Source of the DNA: CAZHTF01 sp964535305
GTDB taxonomy: Bacteria > Planctomycetota > Phycisphaerae > UBA1845 > Fen-1342
Assembly (NCBI GenBank): GCA_964535305.1
Contig: CAZHTF010000009.1
Coordinates: forward strand, 1 to 64,000
DNA length: 64,000 bases
Direction of reading: 5' to 3'
The notes beneath the pieces were generated by a model. The model made no database searches, was not told where the DNA came from, and saw only the letters and a program-made list of their open reading frames with translations. A program made the translations under genes and the position numbers. Positions 24,707 through 33,232 of this stretch are shown one piece after another; the stretch's first letter is position 1, and the number at the start of each line of letters is the position of its first letter.

Positions 24707-25906
24707 ATGAAACGGGCAGCCATCATTCAGGCCCTGCGCACGCCGATCGGCCGCTACGGCGGCGCGCTGGCGCGCGTCCGGCCGGACGACCTCGCGGCAC
24801 TGGTGATTTCAAGCGTCGTGCAGCGCAGCGGCGTCGACCCGCACCTGATCGACGACGTCTACCTGGGCGCCGCCAACCAGGCCGGCGAAGACAACCGCAA
24901 CGTGGCCCGCATGGCGGCGCTGCTGGCGGGCCTGCCAGACTGCGTGCCAGGCGCGACCGTCAACCGGCTGTGCGCCTCGGGTCTCGAAGCCGTCAACATC
25001 GCCGCCCGATTGATCGAGGCCGGCATGGGCGAGGTGTTCATTGCCGGTGGCGTCGAAAGCATGACCCGCGCGCCGCTGGTGATGGGCAAAGCCGCCGAAG
25101 CCTGGCAGCGCAGCGCGGAGCTCTTCGACACCACAATCGGCTGGCGCTTCACCAACCCGCGGCTGGCCAAACTGCATCATCCGTACAGCATGGGCGAGAC
25201 CGCCGAGAACGTCGCCCAGCAGCATCACATCCTGCGCGAAGACCAGGACCGTTTCGCGCTGGAGAGTCAGCAGCGATGCAAACGCGCTCAGGACTCCGGC
25301 CGCTTCGAGTGCGAGATTGTGCCCGTGCCGGTGCCGCAGGCCCGGGGCGAGCCGCTCGCCGTTTCGCGCGACGAACATCCGCGGGCCGACACGACGCTCG
25401 AATCGCTCGCGAAGCTGAAGCCGGCATTTCGCGAGGGCGGATCGGTAACGGCCGGCAACTCCTCCGGCCTCAACGACGGCGCGGCGGCGCTCTTGCTGGT
25501 CGAAGCCACGCGAGCTGAGCAGCTCGGCCTCAAGCCGCTGGCATATGTCGGCGCCTCGGCGACGGCGGGCGTCGATCCGGCCTGCATGGGCATCGGCCCG
25601 GTGCCCGCGATCAAGAAAGTCCTGGCGCGCAGCGGCCGTCGCCTCGATCAATTCGACATCATCGAGCTGAACGAGGCATTCGCCGCACAATGCCTGGCCT
25701 GCATCCGGGCGCTCGAGCTCGATGCGACCCGCGTCAATCCCAACGGCGGGGCCATCGCGCTGGGGCATCCGCTCGGCATGAGCGGGGCGCGGCTGGTCAC
25801 CACCATCGTGCACGAAATGGCCCGCAACCCAGGCGTCCGGCTCGGGCTCGCCAGCATGTGCGTCGGCGTGGGCCAGGGCGTCGCCACCATTATCGAACGC
25901 GCCTAG
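24707..25906 (+). CDS. thiolase (acetyl-CoA acyltransferase)
   Basis: A 399-residue thiolase with nucleophile Cys89 in NRLCASGLEA, the NEAFAAQ loop, His354 in GGAIALGHPLG and the second Cys385 in MCVGVGQG. The AGGVESMTRAP motif is also typical. It catalyses thiolytic cleavage of 3-ketoacyl-CoA or the reverse condensation; similarity to PcaF/FadA-type degradative thiolases is higher than to biosynthetic ones by the covering loop, but this is a judgement by eye. manC follows after 15 bases. Confidence 0.93.
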   Translation: MKRAAIIQALRTPIGRYGGALARVRPDDLAALVISSVVQRSGVDPHLIDDVYLGAANQAGEDNRNVARMAALLAGLPDCVPGATVNRLCASGLEAVNIAARLIEAGMGEVFIAGGVESMTRAPLVMGKAAEAWQRSAELFDTTIGWRFTNPRLAKLHHPYSMGETAENVAQQHHILREDQDRFALESQQRCKRAQDSGRFECEIVPVPVPQARGEPLAVSRDEHPRADTTLESLAKLKPAFREGGSVTAGNSSGLNDGAAALLLVEATRAEQLGLKPLAYVGASATAGVDPACMGIGPVPAIKKVLARSGRRLDQFDIIELNEAFAAQCLACIRALELDATRVNPNGGAIALGHPLGMSGARLVTTIVHEMARNPGVRLGLASMCVGVGQGVATIIERA

Positions 25907-25921
25907 CCAGGATCGAGCAGC

Positions 25922-26992
25922 ATGCGACACGCGGTCATCATGGCCGGCGGTTCCGGAACGCGGCTCTGGCCGCTCAGCCGCAGCGCCCGCCCCAAGCAGC
26001 TCCTGCGACTCTTTGACGGCGCCAGCCTGCTCGAGCACGCTGTTCGACGCCTCGACGGTTTGTTCGAGCCGCAGAACATCTGGGTCATCACGTCGGCGGC
26101 CTACCTGGAGCTGGTGGCCCGCAGCGCGCCGCAGTTGCCGCGCGAGAATCTGATTGGCGAGCCGCTGGGGCGCGACACGTCTAATGCGATCGGGCTGGCG
26201 GCGCACCTGCTCGCGCGGCGCGACGCGGACGCCACGATGGGTGTGTTCACCGCCGATCACCTGATCTCGCCGCAGGATGCATTTGCCGACGCGATCCGCC
26301 GCGGCCTGGATGCCGCCGAGCGCCATCCGCAGAGTCTGGTGACCTTCGGCATCACGCCGGACGCGCCGCACACGGGCTATGGCTACGTCCGTCGCGGGCA
26401 GGCGCTGGGGCCGCTGGTGGCGCGCGTGGCGGAGTTCAAGGAAAAGCCGACGCGCGAAGTCGCGCAGCGGTACGTCGCCAGCGGTGAGTATCTGTGGAAC
26501 AGCGGCATGTTCGCCTGGCGCTGCAGCGCGATCCTGGCGGAGCTGCAGCGCAACCTTCCTGAGAACGATCGCGCCCTGGCGCGCATCGCCGAATCCTGGC
26601 GCGACCCGGCCGCCGCCTCGCAGATCCCGAAGGCGTTTGAAGCGTTGCAGAAGATCTCGATCGACTTCGGCGTGATGGAGAAGGCCGCCAGCGTGCTGGT
26701 GGTGGAGATGAACTGCCGCTGGATCGATCTGGGCTCCTGGACGGCGATCGGGGCGACGCGGACGGCGGACGCCGCCGGCAACACCGCCGTCGCGCGCAAT
26801 GCGTTGATCGTGGACGGCCGCGACAACCTGCTGGTGGCCGAGGATGAGCATTTGCTGGTAACGCTGGGCGTCAGCGACCTGGTCGTGGTGCACTCGGCGG
26901 ATGCGACGCTCGTGTGCCACAAGGATCATGTGCAGGCGATCAAGGATCTGCAGGCCGCGCGAATTGCCCAGTTTGGGCAGAAATACGAGTAG
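25922..26992 (+). CDS. manC: mannose-1-phosphate guanylyltransferase
   Basis: A 356-residue nucleotidyltransferase. The start MRHAVIMAGGSGTRLWPLSR is the signature pyrophosphorylase motif of GMP-type enzymes; GRDTSNAIGLAA, VFTADHLI, FKEKPTREVAQRYV and YLWNSGMFAWR follow in order, and ISIDFGVMEKA/WIDLGSW close the catalytic domain. It makes GDP-mannose from GTP and mannose-1-phosphate for glycans. The length indicates the single-domain form without the C-terminal phosphomannose isomerase domain. It is downstream of the thiolase and probably co-transcribed. Confidence 0.92.
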   Translation: MRHAVIMAGGSGTRLWPLSRSARPKQLLRLFDGASLLEHAVRRLDGLFEPQNIWVITSAAYLELVARSAPQLPRENLIGEPLGRDTSNAIGLAAHLLARRDADATMGVFTADHLISPQDAFADAIRRGLDAAERHPQSLVTFGITPDAPHTGYGYVRRGQALGPLVARVAEFKEKPTREVAQRYVASGEYLWNSGMFAWRCSAILAELQRNLPENDRALARIAESWRDPAAASQIPKAFEALQKISIDFGVMEKAASVLVVEMNCRWIDLGSWTAIGATRTADAAGNTAVARNALIVDGRDNLLVAEDEHLLVTLGVSDLVVVHSADATLVCHKDHVQAIKDLQAARIAQFGQKYE

Positions 26993-27107
26993 CCTGAACT
27001 CACGTCGGCGCGCAGGGCACAAATCTCAATCGGGTTTTGATCGTTCAAGACGCGCGGCGCTGCCGTCCGTAGCCTGCGCTCTGCGAGCACAGAAGATGGA
27101 GATCAAT

Positions 27108-27308
27108 ATGCATCGCAGGCAAGCCCGTTCCGCGCGCGCCGCATACCCGGCGCTGATTTTCGCCTTGCTGCTCGCGCCCGCCGCGGCGCAGGCGGCGCCG
27201 CCGTCGCTGGAAGCTTCTGAGCTAAAGCCGCTCGCCGGGCACGGCGCGACCCGGCCCGGCGCGTCCTGGCGCGGCGGCGAGCGACAGGCTATCATGCCGC
27301 CCGCATGA
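27108..27308 (+). CDS. possible small exported peptide upstream of tyrS
   Basis: ATG 27108 has GGAG six bases upstream and opens a 66-codon frame whose stop overlaps the tyrS start (ATGA). Residues about 12-28 are hydrophobic and end in AAAQA, like a signal peptide; the remainder has no recognisable domain. The overlap suggests either a real small secreted product or a leader frame coupling tyrS translation. I do not recognise a family, and chance open frames are common in this GC-rich DNA. Confidence 0.4.
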   Translation: MHRRQARSARAAYPALIFALLLAPAAAQAAPPSLEASELKPLAGHGATRPGASWRGGERQAIMPPA

Positions 27309-28534
27309 GCGACCTGGGCCTGGAAACACTGCTGCGCGGCGCGGCGCACGTCTACACCGACGCTGAGCTGCGCGCCAAACTTGAAGCCGCGGCGCGCAAC
27401 GGCAAGCCGCTGCGCATCAAGCTCGGCATGGACCCGACCGCGCCGGATGTGCACCTGGGCCACGGCGTTGTGCTCGAAAAAATGCGGCAGTTCCAGGATC
27501 TCGGGCACGTCGGCGTGCTGATCATCGGCGACTTCACCGCCCGCATCGGCGACCCCACCGGTCGCAGCAAGACCCGCCCGGTGCTCACCGAGGCCGAGAT
27601 CGACCACAACGCCCAGACCTATCTCGACCAGGCCGGCTGCATCCTCGATACCGCCCCGGAAAAGCTCGAAATCCGCCGCAATTCCGAGTGGCTGGCGCCG
27701 ATGACGTTCGCCGACGTGCTGCGACTCGCCGGCCGCATGACCGTCGGACAGATGCTCAAGCGCGACGACTTTCAGCAGCGTTTCAGCAGCGAAACGCCCA
27801 TCAGCCTGCACGAGCTGCTCTATCCGCTGGTGCAGGGCTGGGATTCGGTCTGCATTCAGGCGGATGTCGAGCTGGGCGGCACCGATCAAACGTACAACAA
27901 CCTCGTTGGCCGCCAGCTTCAGACCGACATGGGCCAGCCGCCGCAGGTCGTGCTGGTCATGCCGCTGCTGCGCGGCACCGACGGCCACAAAAAAATGTCC
28001 AAGAGCGTCGGGAATTACATCGGGCTGCGCGAGGCGGCCACACAGTTCTTCGGCAAGACCATGAGCATTCCCGACGAATTGCTGCCCGAGTGGTTCTCAC
28101 TGCTCACGCAGGTGCCGGAGACCGAGTGGCAGGCCGCGATCGCCGAGCATCCAATGCGGGCCAAAGCGCTGCTCGCGCGGCGCATCGGTGAGCGCTTCCA
28201 TCCCGCTGCGCAGATGCAGGCGGCCGAGCAGTGGTGGCGCGAGCATTTCGGCGCACAGCGCGCGGTCGAGCTGGTTGACGTGCACGTGCCCGCCGAGGAA
28301 ATCAGCGACGGAACAATCCCCGCCTGGAAGCTGGCCTGGTTGGCGCACGAGCGCGAAATCAGCCGCTCTGAAGCGCGGCGGATGGTCGAGGGCGGCGCGT
28401 TCGAGGTCGGCGCACGAAAGTGCACCGACCCGAACGAGCTGATCGCCGCGGAGGATGGTTTGCAGTTCCGCGCTGGCCGGCATCGCAAGGGCGAGAAGAT
28501 CAAGCAGCCGCTGTTGGCCCGCCTGCGGCGCTGA
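27305..28534 (+). CDS. tyrS: tyrosyl-tRNA synthetase
   Basis: A 409-residue class-I synthetase. HLGH occurs at residues 50-53 within PTAPDVHLGHGVV, and KMSKS at about 229-233; DVELGGTDQTYNNLVGR is the tyrosine-site helix region. The C-terminal S4-like RNA-binding domain (ISRSEARRMVEGGAFEVGAR) completes the enzyme. The PTAPDxHLGH form belongs to the TyrZ-like bacterial subgroup. The start overlaps the stop of a possible small frame; the gene is convergent with the hydrogenase operon. Confidence 0.96.
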   Translation: MSDLGLETLLRGAAHVYTDAELRAKLEAAARNGKPLRIKLGMDPTAPDVHLGHGVVLEKMRQFQDLGHVGVLIIGDFTARIGDPTGRSKTRPVLTEAEIDHNAQTYLDQAGCILDTAPEKLEIRRNSEWLAPMTFADVLRLAGRMTVGQMLKRDDFQQRFSSETPISLHELLYPLVQGWDSVCIQADVELGGTDQTYNNLVGRQLQTDMGQPPQVVLVMPLLRGTDGHKKMSKSVGNYIGLREAATQFFGKTMSIPDELLPEWFSLLTQVPETEWQAAIAEHPMRAKALLARRIGERFHPAAQMQAAEQWWREHFGAQRAVELVDVHVPAEEISDGTIPAWKLAWLAHEREISRSEARRMVEGGAFEVGARKCTDPNELIAAEDGLQFRAGRHRKGEKIKQPLLARLRR

Positions 28535-28565
28535 TGCAGCACGACGCGCAGCAATTTGGCGAGCG

Positions 28566-29132
28566 CTAGAACACCTCGGCGAGGTTTAGAACGATCGCCG
28601 TCGCCTGCACGATCTGCCGGCGCATCTGGGGCGAGAGCTCGTCGCCAAAGCCGCGCTCGTGCATCTTCAGGCCGATTTGCAGTGCCGCGGGCATGCCGCG
28701 ACCCAGTGCCCGTCCCAGCGCCAGCAGCGCCGCCGGCGAGAGCGCGTGCGTGTCCAGTGCGGCGTCGCAGGCCGGTTGCAGCGGCGAGATCTCGATCGCG
28801 CCGGCCGCGGCGTGCGCATTGGCATCGACGAAGATCGCCAAGGCGCAGCCCTCGAGCACTTCCACCAGCTCTGGCGCGAGTTGATGGCAGATGTGCACCT
28901 CAATCCGGCTGCGCCCGCGCTGCGGGCGCGCCGGCTGCTGGCATTCCACGTCGGCGCCGCGGGGCGAGCAGGCTGCGTCGTCATGCTCGCCTGGTCCGCA
29001 ATTCAGCCGTTCTGCAAGCTGTTCGCACAGCAGCACCGCAGCGCCGTCGTCGCGTCTGCCGACATTGCCCCAGCCAATGACGCAGACGCGTTTGAGTGCA
29101 GCGAGCTGCGATTCTGTCGCCTGCGCGGGCAT
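28566..29132 (-). CDS. [NiFe]-hydrogenase maturation protease (first copy)
   Basis: ATG 29132 overlaps the hoxH stop (TGATG) with GGGAG upstream and gives 188 residues. The HyaD/HybD-family start VCVIGWGNVGRRDDGAAVLL contains the nickel-sensing GxGN....DDG pattern; a candidate histidine ligand is in LDTHALSPAALLALG. The family removes the C-terminal peptide of the large subunit after nickel insertion. Between these lies an unusual Cys/Pro/Arg-rich insert (about residues 47-70). Position directly after hoxH strongly suggests HoxH is its substrate. Confidence 0.85.
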   Translation of the reverse strand: MPAQATESQLAALKRVCVIGWGNVGRRDDGAAVLLCEQLAERLNCGPGEHDDAACSPRGADVECQQPARPQRGRSRIEVHICHQLAPELVEVLEGCALAIFVDANAHAAAGAIEISPLQPACDAALDTHALSPAALLALGRALGRGMPAALQIGLKMHERGFGDELSPQMRRQIVQATAIVLNLAEVF

Positions 29133-30565
29133 CAGAGCTCCCGTCGGCGTTGATCGAGCAGCACGCCGCGCGCGTCGAAGAGCTGCAGCGCCAGCGGCAT
29201 CTGGCCGAGCGCGTGTGTGCTGCACGAGAGGCATGGGTCGTAGCAGCGCACCGCAGCCTCGACCCGATTGAGCATCGGCTCCTCGATCCGCTCGCCGCGC
29301 ACGTAGCGCCGCGCCACCTCGAGCACGGCGCGGTTCATGGCGGCGTTGTTCTGACCGCTGGCGATGATCAAGTTGACGCCCTTCATTCCGCCGCGCTCGT
29401 CGATCTCGTAGTGGTGAAACAGCGTGCCGCGCGGGGCTTCGATCACGCCGACGCCGTGCGTACCCAGCTCGCGTGTTTCGGCGATCAGGTCCTGCCCGCC
29501 GATCTCGGGGTGATTCAGCAGCAGCTCGACCCGCTCGACCGCGTGCAGGATTTCGATCAGCCGCGCGTAGTGGTAATACATCGAGCCTTCGACCATCCGC
29601 CCCGGCGCCAGCGCGCGAAAGCGGGTCAGCTCCGCGTCCGCCTCGGGCGTACCAAGCGTATCGCAGACGTTCAGCCGCGCCAGCGGGCCGACGCGATACG
29701 AGCCCGCCGGGTAGCCAAACGCGCGCAGGAAGGGGAATTTCAGATACGACCAGTCTTCGGTTGCCTCGGCGATCAGCGATAGATAACGGGCCGGGTCGTA
29801 GCCGTCCTCGATCGTCTCGCCCAGCGGGCCGCGGACGCGCAGCAAGCCATCGTAATGCTCGATGCGGCCATCCGGCTGCACCAGCCCCATGTAATAGCTG
29901 GGGAAGGCCGCGAATTGCCGCACGGTCTCGGCGTTCTCTTCGAAATAGCGCAGCACGAGCTGGATGCCAAAGTGCGCGGCGGAGCGCGCCTCGTCGAGCT
30001 GCGCCAGCAGCGCCACGCGGTCGGCCGTGTCCAGCGCGCGGTTCATGCCGCCAGGCACGCAGACATCCGGATGAATCTTGCGTCCGCCGACAACCGCGAT
30101 GACCTCCTGTCCGAATTTCCGCAAGCGGATGCCCTTGCGGGCTACTTCCGGATGCGCGGCGATCAGCCCGAAAATGTTCCGCTTCTCGGGCGGCGCATCG
30201 AAGCCCAGCAGCAGGTCCGGCCCGCTTAGATGAAAGAAGCTCAGCGCGTGCGACTGAATGATCTGCCCGTAGTGCAGCAGCTCGCGCAGCATGCGGGCCG
30301 TCGGCGGCGGCCGCACGCCGCAGAGCGCGTCGATCGCTTTTGCGGCGGCAAGGTGATGGCTGACGGGGCAGATGCCGCAGATGCGTTCGGTGAGTGTGGC
30401 CATTTCGGAGTAATGCCGGCCTTCGCAGAATTTCTCAAACCCGCGAAATTCGACCACGTGGAAGCGTGCTTCCTGCAACTGGCCGGCTTCGTCCAGGTGC
30501 AGCGTGACGCGGCCGTGGCCCTCGACACGCGTGATCGGATCGATCTTGACAATTTGCGTCGCCAT
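29132..30565 (-). CDS. hoxH: [NiFe]-hydrogenase large subunit, group 3d type
   Basis: A 477-residue catalytic subunit. The N-terminal nickel motif is RICGICPVSHH (Cys63, Cys66) and the C-terminal one DPCLSCSTHA (Cys445, Cys448); together they hold the NiFe(CN)2CO centre that splits or forms H2. A 26-residue tail after His451 would be removed by the neighbouring protease. Both motifs are of the bidirectional, NAD-linked HoxH kind. It lies 14 bases after hoxY, and GGGAG precedes ATG 30565. Confidence 0.96.
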   Translation of the reverse strand: MATQIVKIDPITRVEGHGRVTLHLDEAGQLQEARFHVVEFRGFEKFCEGRHYSEMATLTERICGICPVSHHLAAAKAIDALCGVRPPPTARMLRELLHYGQIIQSHALSFFHLSGPDLLLGFDAPPEKRNIFGLIAAHPEVARKGIRLRKFGQEVIAVVGGRKIHPDVCVPGGMNRALDTADRVALLAQLDEARSAAHFGIQLVLRYFEENAETVRQFAAFPSYYMGLVQPDGRIEHYDGLLRVRGPLGETIEDGYDPARYLSLIAEATEDWSYLKFPFLRAFGYPAGSYRVGPLARLNVCDTLGTPEADAELTRFRALAPGRMVEGSMYYHYARLIEILHAVERVELLLNHPEIGGQDLIAETRELGTHGVGVIEAPRGTLFHHYEIDERGGMKGVNLIIASGQNNAAMNRAVLEVARRYVRGERIEEPMLNRVEAAVRCYDPCLSCSTHALGQMPLALQLFDARGVLLDQRRREL

Positions 30566-30579
30566 GCAGCTCCCGGCTT

Positions 30580-31110
30580 TCAGTCGTAGCTGAGCGGGAC
30601 GCGTTTCGTGCGCCCGTCACCCGCCAGCAGTCCCTTCAGCGATTCCCAGATCGTCTCGGCGCTTGGTGGGCAGCCGGGGATCCACGCGTCCACGTTCACA
30701 TGCTCGTGAATCGGCCGCACCTTGTCGGTCAACTTCGGCACCTCCTCGGTCGGCGCGGCGCCCAGCGCAGTGCTCGGGACGTTGACGTAGGCGTGCTCCA
30801 GCACCGCCGACGCGTCGAACGCGTTCCGCAGCATCGGTACGCAGCCGAACCCGGCGCAGTCTCCCAGCGACACCAGCAGCCGCGCGCGGGCCCGCACGGT
30901 CTTCAGCACGTGCAGGTTCTCGACATTGGCCACGCCGCCTTCGACCAGCGCGATGTCGCAATCGGGGAAGTCCTTGACGTCGACGATCGGCGAGGCGGCC
31001 ACGTCAGCGAGTTGGGCCAGCTCCAGCAGCCGCTCGTCGAGGTCGAGAAAGGACATGTGACAGCCGGAGCAGCCGCATAGCCAGACGGTTCCGATGCGTT
31101 TCTTTTCCAC
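30580..31110 (-). CDS. hoxY: [NiFe]-hydrogenase small subunit
   Basis: GTG 31110 with GGAG six bases upstream gives 176 residues; a longer frame to 31203 would overlap hoxU. The sequence has WLCGCSGCHMSFLDLDERLL, SLGDCAGFGCVPMLRN and WIPGCPPSAETIW, supplying the cysteines for the single proximal [4Fe-4S] cluster that accepts electrons from the active site. The WLCGCSGCHMS form is that of cyanobacterial-type HoxY. No twin-arginine leader is present, so the enzyme is cytoplasmic. Confidence 0.94.
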   Translation of the reverse strand: MEKKRIGTVWLCGCSGCHMSFLDLDERLLELAQLADVAASPIVDVKDFPDCDIALVEGGVANVENLHVLKTVRARARLLVSLGDCAGFGCVPMLRNAFDASAVLEHAYVNVPSTALGAAPTEEVPKLTDKVRPIHEHVNVDAWIPGCPPSAETIWESLKGLLAGDGRTKRVPLSYD

Positions 31111-31129
31111 GAGAGGCTCCGCAGGTCCG

Positions 31130-33232
31130 CTACGACACCAGGGCGCGCAGCGCGCCGAGATCGAGCCGCGCGTCGACCGCGCCGCTCGGCGCGAGATGGT
31201 CATGCCCGAGTGCTGCCAGCGGCGCGGGCAGCCGCGCCGGGCGCCAGGGCAGGTCCTTGCCGCGCCAGGCGGTCGCGACGGCTCTCAGAAATTCAGCCTC
31301 ATCGACGCAGCCCGCCACCGGCGGCATCAGCCGCCGCGCGTGCTGCACGCGCGATTCGAGGTTAACAAAGGTGCCCTCGCGCTCGGACCAGGTCGCGGTC
31401 GGCACGACCGCATGCGCTAGGCCGGCGATCGCATGCTCGCGGGCCAGCAGCGCCACCAGGTACGGCACGGCCTGGAACTTCGCGAGCCATTCGTTCGGCC
31501 AGGGCGTTTCATCGTCGGCGATCACCACGAACGCCAGCTCGACCCGCTGCGGCTGAAACGTCTCGATGTCGAACGCGGTCGGGCCGAGCCAGCGCGCGCC
31601 CGCAGTGTTCGCCCCCGCAGCCATGTCCATCAACCGCCAGCGGCCGGCGGCGTTGCGGCGGCCGGTGGCCTTCACCAGGTCAAATGCGGCCCGGAGTCCC
31701 TCCGGCCCACCACGCGTCAAGCCGCGCCCGCAGAGGATCATCGGCCGCTCGGCCTGCGCATAGAGCTGCGCCAGACGGCGGATCTGCTCGGCCGGCACGC
31801 CTGTGGCGATCTGCAGGTCCGCGTCGTCCAGGCTGCGCAGCGCCGCATCCAGGTCGGCCGGCAATTCCAGCTTGGCGCGGCCTTCGGCAATCAGAATCTT
31901 GAGCACCGCCGCCAGCAGCAGCGCGTCGCGATTGGCCGGGGGCTTGATGAACAAATCCGTCGCGTGCTCGAACCAGCCATGATTGAAATCCACCTCGACC
32001 AGCCGCGCGCCGCGCGTCAGCACGCCGCGGCGAACGTACGAGGCGATCACACCCTGCCAGCGCTCCAGGTTGCAGCCCAGCAGTACGAACAGATCGGATT
32101 GCTCGAGATCGTCGAGCGTAGCCAGCGGCTGCGGACCGGCGTGATCCCAGAGCACGCTGCGCGACGCCGCGGCATTGCCGCGATCCAGCAGCGTCCAGCT
32201 CGGGCTGCCGACCACGTCGCTCATGAAGCTCTTGCAGGCGGTCAGCGTCTCGAGCGGAAGCCGCGGCGAAAGGAAGGCCGCGACGCGCGCCGGCTCCTGC
32301 CGCAGCAGCGGCGAATCCAGCCGCCGCGCCACCTGTGCGACCACATCGACCAGCTCACAGGGCACAAGCTGCTTGGCTTCGCGCTGCTGACAGGCTTCGA
32401 TGCGCGGGCCGGCCGGGTTGACCAGCCCGAAGCGACCGAAACGACAGAGGATGCGGTTGCCGTCCGGGCCGCCGGCGCTGGCCAGCTCGCTGATGTTCCG
32501 ATGCCGCACTGAGGCGCTGATGCGACAGCCGACGCCGCAGCCGGGGCAGATCGTCTCGCTCTGCTCGGGCGCGAGCCGCCCGTGCCAATGCGAGCAGCGT
32601 TTCTCGAACAGCGCGCCGGTCGGGCAGACACTCACGCAGGTTCCGCAGGAGACGCAAGAGGACTCGCCCAGCGGGACACCCTCGTCGGCGATCAGCATGC
32701 TGGCCGAGCCGCGGTGGTCGAAATCCAGCACGTGCGCGCCGACCCACTCATGACAGGCGCGCACGCAGCGCGAGCAGAGGATGCAGCGGTTGTGATCGAG
32801 CGTGATGAACGGATGCGAATTGTCCACCGCCAGTTGCGGAAACAGGTAGTCATAGCGCACGTGGTCCATCCCGTGCTGATACGCCTGCGTCTGCAGCTCG
32901 CAGTGCCCGCTGCGCGGACAGAACGGGCAGATGTGATTGCGCTCGCCGAAGATCAGCTCCAACGTGTGCCGCCGCAGCTCTTCGAGCAGCGGCGTGCTGG
33001 TGCGGACGACCATGCCGTCCGCGGCGGGCGTGGTGCAGGCTGGCGTGGGCCGGCGCTGCCCGTCGATCTCGACGATGCACAGCCGGCAGGCGCCGACATC
33101 CGGCAGCCCCTCGTAGTGGCAGAGCGTCGGCACGTGGATCAGATTCTCTCGGCAGGCCTGCAGGATCGTGGCGCCGGCGCGGGCAGCGATCGGCCGCTGG
33201 TTGATCGTCAGGTGCACCAAATTACTGCTCAT
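31130..33232 (-). CDS. hoxU: NuoG-like hydrogenase electron-transfer subunit (long HoxU/HydA-like)
   Basis: At 700 residues this is about three times the length of ordinary HoxU. Order of domains: [2Fe-2S] ferredoxin (Cys38, 49, 52, 66), His/Cys [4Fe-4S] (His100, Cys102, 105, 111), two [4Fe-4S] clusters (Cys150-160 and Cys193-203), then a molybdopterin-oxidoreductase-like domain starting with a further [4Fe-4S] motif (Cys229, 232, 236, 263). No cofactor-ligand motif typical of active formate dehydrogenases was recognised, so the C-terminal part is probably structural as in NuoG. It overlaps hoxF by four bases. Confidence 0.9.
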   Translation of the reverse strand: MSSNLVHLTINQRPIAARAGATILQACRENLIHVPTLCHYEGLPDVGACRLCIVEIDGQRRPTPACTTPAADGMVVRTSTPLLEELRRHTLELIFGERNHICPFCPRSGHCELQTQAYQHGMDHVRYDYLFPQLAVDNSHPFITLDHNRCILCSRCVRACHEWVGAHVLDFDHRGSASMLIADEGVPLGESSCVSCGTCVSVCPTGALFEKRCSHWHGRLAPEQSETICPGCGVGCRISASVRHRNISELASAGGPDGNRILCRFGRFGLVNPAGPRIEACQQREAKQLVPCELVDVVAQVARRLDSPLLRQEPARVAAFLSPRLPLETLTACKSFMSDVVGSPSWTLLDRGNAAASRSVLWDHAGPQPLATLDDLEQSDLFVLLGCNLERWQGVIASYVRRGVLTRGARLVEVDFNHGWFEHATDLFIKPPANRDALLLAAVLKILIAEGRAKLELPADLDAALRSLDDADLQIATGVPAEQIRRLAQLYAQAERPMILCGRGLTRGGPEGLRAAFDLVKATGRRNAAGRWRLMDMAAGANTAGARWLGPTAFDIETFQPQRVELAFVVIADDETPWPNEWLAKFQAVPYLVALLAREHAIAGLAHAVVPTATWSEREGTFVNLESRVQHARRLMPPVAGCVDEAEFLRAVATAWRGKDLPWRPARLPAPLAALGHDHLAPSGAVDARLDLGALRALVS

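Noticed and set aside
24809..27022. 737-codon minus-strand open frame
   Set aside because: It is antisense to thiolase and manC, both firmly identified; long antisense frames are a by-product of GC-rich third positions.
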